Shown here: positions 62,548-64,000 of the stretch, piece after piece | Layout of the letters: each line of letters starts with the position of its first letter | How positions within the stretch are numbered: the stretch's first letter is position 1 | Source of the DNA: Haemophilus haemolyticus M19501 | Lineage (GTDB): Bacteria > Pseudomonadota > Gammaproteobacteria > Enterobacterales > Pasteurellaceae | Direction: 5' to 3' | Length of the DNA stretch: 64,000 nt | NCBI RefSeq assembly: GCF_000222025.1 | Contig: NZ_AFQO01000007.1 | Location: forward strand, 1-64,000 | Notes under the pieces: generated by a model | Database searches by the model: none | Told to the model about the DNA's origin: nothing | The model's input: the letters and a program-made list of their open reading frames with translations, nothing else | Position numbers and translations under genes: made by a program

Positions 62548-63194
62548 TGTTTATCCTTTTGTTCGGTTAGTTTATCTTGTTCTGCTTTACGTTTTTGTTG
62601 TTCACCATGGCAATCTACGCAAAGTTTAACGCGTTGTTTTGGTTGAATACCTTTCATTGCGTCTTCTTTAGGGTGAAGCGTATGGCAACTTGCACAAGGT
62701 AATTTCATTGCGTGTACATCATGCGCCCATAGTTTTTCACGAAGTTTGTCAGGTTGGTGACAAGCAAAACAAACTTGGTTTTGTTCTTGAACTGAATACA
62801 TCGGTTTTTTATTACCGAAAATATCCCCTTCAAAACGCATGACATCTTTAGCACCACGACGGTGATTTTCAGAAACGTTACCGTGACAGCTTACACAAGT
62901 AATTGCTTTACCGTTATTTGGATTTTTCTTATCTAAGTGTGCACCATGGAATTTACCAAAGTGGAGTTCGCCGCCAGACTGATCTACAGTTTGGTTTTTA
63001 TCTACTTTGTCGAATTTATGGCATTTAGCGCAATATTGATTTGGATCGCGTTGGTTATCTAATTGCGGTTCATAAGTAAAATGATCCGAAGGTTTTTGTG
63101 CATCATCGGCATAAGCCAAAAACGGCAATGCTATAAACGCCATAATTAACGCTAACACTTTTGCAGATGTGTTGATTAAAAAAGTTAAATTCAT
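62544..63194 (-). CDS. nrfB: nitrite reductase pentaheme cytochrome NrfB
   Basis: A 216-aa periplasmic cytochrome with a signal peptide (ending AYA) and five CxxCH heme sites: CAKCH, CVSCH, CFACH, CASCH and CVDCH. It donates electrons to NrfA. GAGGT lies 7 bases before the ATG. Its C-terminal tail is rich in Lys and Gln. Confidence 0.96.
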   Translation of the reverse strand: MNLTFLINTSAKVLALIMAFIALPFLAYADDAQKPSDHFTYEPQLDNQRDPNQYCAKCHKFDKVDKNQTVDQSGGELHFGKFHGAHLDKKNPNNGKAITCVSCHGNVSENHRRGAKDVMRFEGDIFGNKKPMYSVQEQNQVCFACHQPDKLREKLWAHDVHAMKLPCASCHTLHPKEDAMKGIQPKQRVKLCVDCHGEQQKRKAEQDKLTEQKDKQ

Positions 63195-63225
63195 TTGGGT
63201 TACCTCAAATTTGACCTTGAAAATT

Positions 63226-63259
63226 ACCGCACTTTCCAGTTTGCACTTAAAAGTGCGGT
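63226..63259 (-). terminator. USS-pair hairpin between nrfA and nrfB
   Basis: ACCGCACTTT / AAAGTGCGGT arms of two opposed uptake sequences with a loop of about 14 bases, lying inside the nrf operon between nrfA and nrfB. It could cause partial termination so that nrfA is made in excess. Confidence 0.5.
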
Positions 63260-63270
63260 GGATTTTTCAT

Positions 63271-64000
63271 TTATTTTTGTGCTGGTGGATCAACTAATAA
63301 GCCTTTTTCTTTAGCTTGTTGTTCCCATTGTGGTACCACAGTTTTTAAGAATTCTTCTTTAGCTTTGCGTTCTTTTTCGATATCAATACCCATTACTTTC
63401 CACGCTTTATCAGCTGTTGAAATATCTGGGATTTGAACTGGAGTTTTCACACCGTGTTTAGTTAAGATTGCTGCAAGTTTAGTACGAGCATCCGCTGCTT
63501 TATCTAAGCCAGAACCTAATACACGAAGCATGACTTCAGGTGCGTGCATATGGCCACCATGGCTTGCTGCAGCATAATCCCAACGCCATTGAGCATGACG
63601 AATATCCATTAATGCCGCTTCCATTTCTTCTTTAGTTGCACCTGCATCCCAAGCTGCTTTCGCTTCAAAGTGAGCTTTAACAACTTGCTCTTCTAAACGA
63701 CCCATTACATCTTTCACTTCTTTTTTACGTGAAGTGACGATATCGCGTAATTTTTCTTTGCTTTGATCGTGACAGTTTGCACAAGTGCGGTCAAATGCAT
63801 CAAATGGATTTTGGATTTGGTGATCAGTATAAACTTTACCGTCTTTACCTTGTACTTTTGGCATGTGACAGTCTACACAAGTTACACCATTTTTACCGTG
63901 CATACCTAAAGACCAAATTTCAAAGTCAGGGTGTTGAGCTTTTAACATTGGTGCTTTAGAAAGACTGTGAGTCCAGTCAGAGAAACCAATATCATCATAA
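63271..64000 (-). CDS. nrfA: cytochrome c nitrite reductase NrfA (partial, C-terminal part)
   Basis: The frame runs off the window end. About 243 C-terminal residues are present, beginning [17 protein letters not shown]. Two CxxCH heme sites are seen (CVDCHMPK and CANCHDQ), the fourth and fifth of the pentaheme enzyme, plus the distal His in [11 protein letters not shown]. NrfA reduces nitrite to ammonia in the periplasm. First gene of nrfABCD; its promoter lies outside. Confidence 0.96.
   Translation of the reverse strand, partial: YDDIGFSDWTHSLSKAPMLKAQHPDFEIWSLGMHGKNGVTCVDCHMPKVQGKDGKVYTDHQIQNPFDAFDRTCANCHDQSKEKLRDIVTSRKKEVKDVMGRLEEQVVKAHFEAKAAWDAGATKEEMEAALMDIRHAQWRWDYAAASHGGHMHAPEVMLRVLGSGLDKAADARTKLAAILTKHGVKTPVQIPDISTADKAWKVMGIDIEKERKAKEEFLKTVVPQWEQQAKEKGLLVDPPAQK

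Overview
The window is chromosomal DNA of a Haemophilus, most likely H. influenzae or a very close relative. More than fifty copies of the Haemophilus DNA-uptake core (AAGTGCGGT or its complement) are scattered through it. The genes and their order are those of the Pasteurellaceae, the DNA is A+T-rich, and the com competence operon, a Sxy/CRP-type CRE site and an IS1016-type element are all present.

Layout. 1-920: end of an rRNA operon (23S 3' end, 5S, a second diverged 5S, tRNA-Asp, tRNA-Trp). 1054-9706: murein recycling (anmK, murQ), a cell-separation pair (envC and a polysaccharide deacetylase), gpmA, a Lys-rich exported protein, rpmE, and mutY-yggX-mltC. 9877-10651: tRNA-Phe, tRNA-Asn, then tRNA-Leu(GAG) behind secG on the other strand. 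10675-17772 (minus): secG, topB, recR, ybaB, rlmJ, mrcA. 17758-23024 (plus): the com operon comA-E, an inserted Y1 (IS200/RAYT-like) transposase gene with an array of 83-bp palindromic repeats, then comF. 23100-28384 (plus): nfuA, nudC, yjaG, HU, a DeoR regulator, glmS. 28502-38909 (minus): fis-dusB-prmA, a Fic/EamA pair, panF-yhdT, accC-accB, aroQ, menC-menB. 39055-53946 (mostly plus): a lipoprotein, rpsT (minus), murJ-ribF-ileS, a phosphoethanolamine-transferase-like gene, lspA-ispH, the competence gene comE1, a TPP riboswitch with thiB-thiP-thiQ, and bioB. 53930-54648: an IS1016-type element in the last codons of bioB. 54788-64000: tktA, an SMP-type membrane protein, serB, yajQ, corA, yggT, and the formate-dependent nitrite reductase genes nrfD, C, B, A (A cut by the window end).

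Functional themes. Cell-wall synthesis and recycling are well represented (anmK/murQ, envC, mltC, mrcA, murJ, glmS). Two competence loci carry the same CRE operator: the com operon encodes the PilM/N/O/P/Q-like machinery and secretin, and comE1 encodes a periplasmic DNA-binding protein. Transport and cofactor supply are covered by thiBPQ, panF, bioB, accBC, menBC and corA. Many transcripts end in hairpins made of two head-to-head uptake sequences.

The points most worth attention are: the Y1 transposase and repeat array inside the competence operon; a second 5S gene whose changes are nearly all compensatory; a one-base frameshift in thiP at a T7 tract; the IS1016 insertion that rewrites the C-terminus of BioB; the Fic/EamA insertion in a conserved gene block; and the long structured leader of corA.
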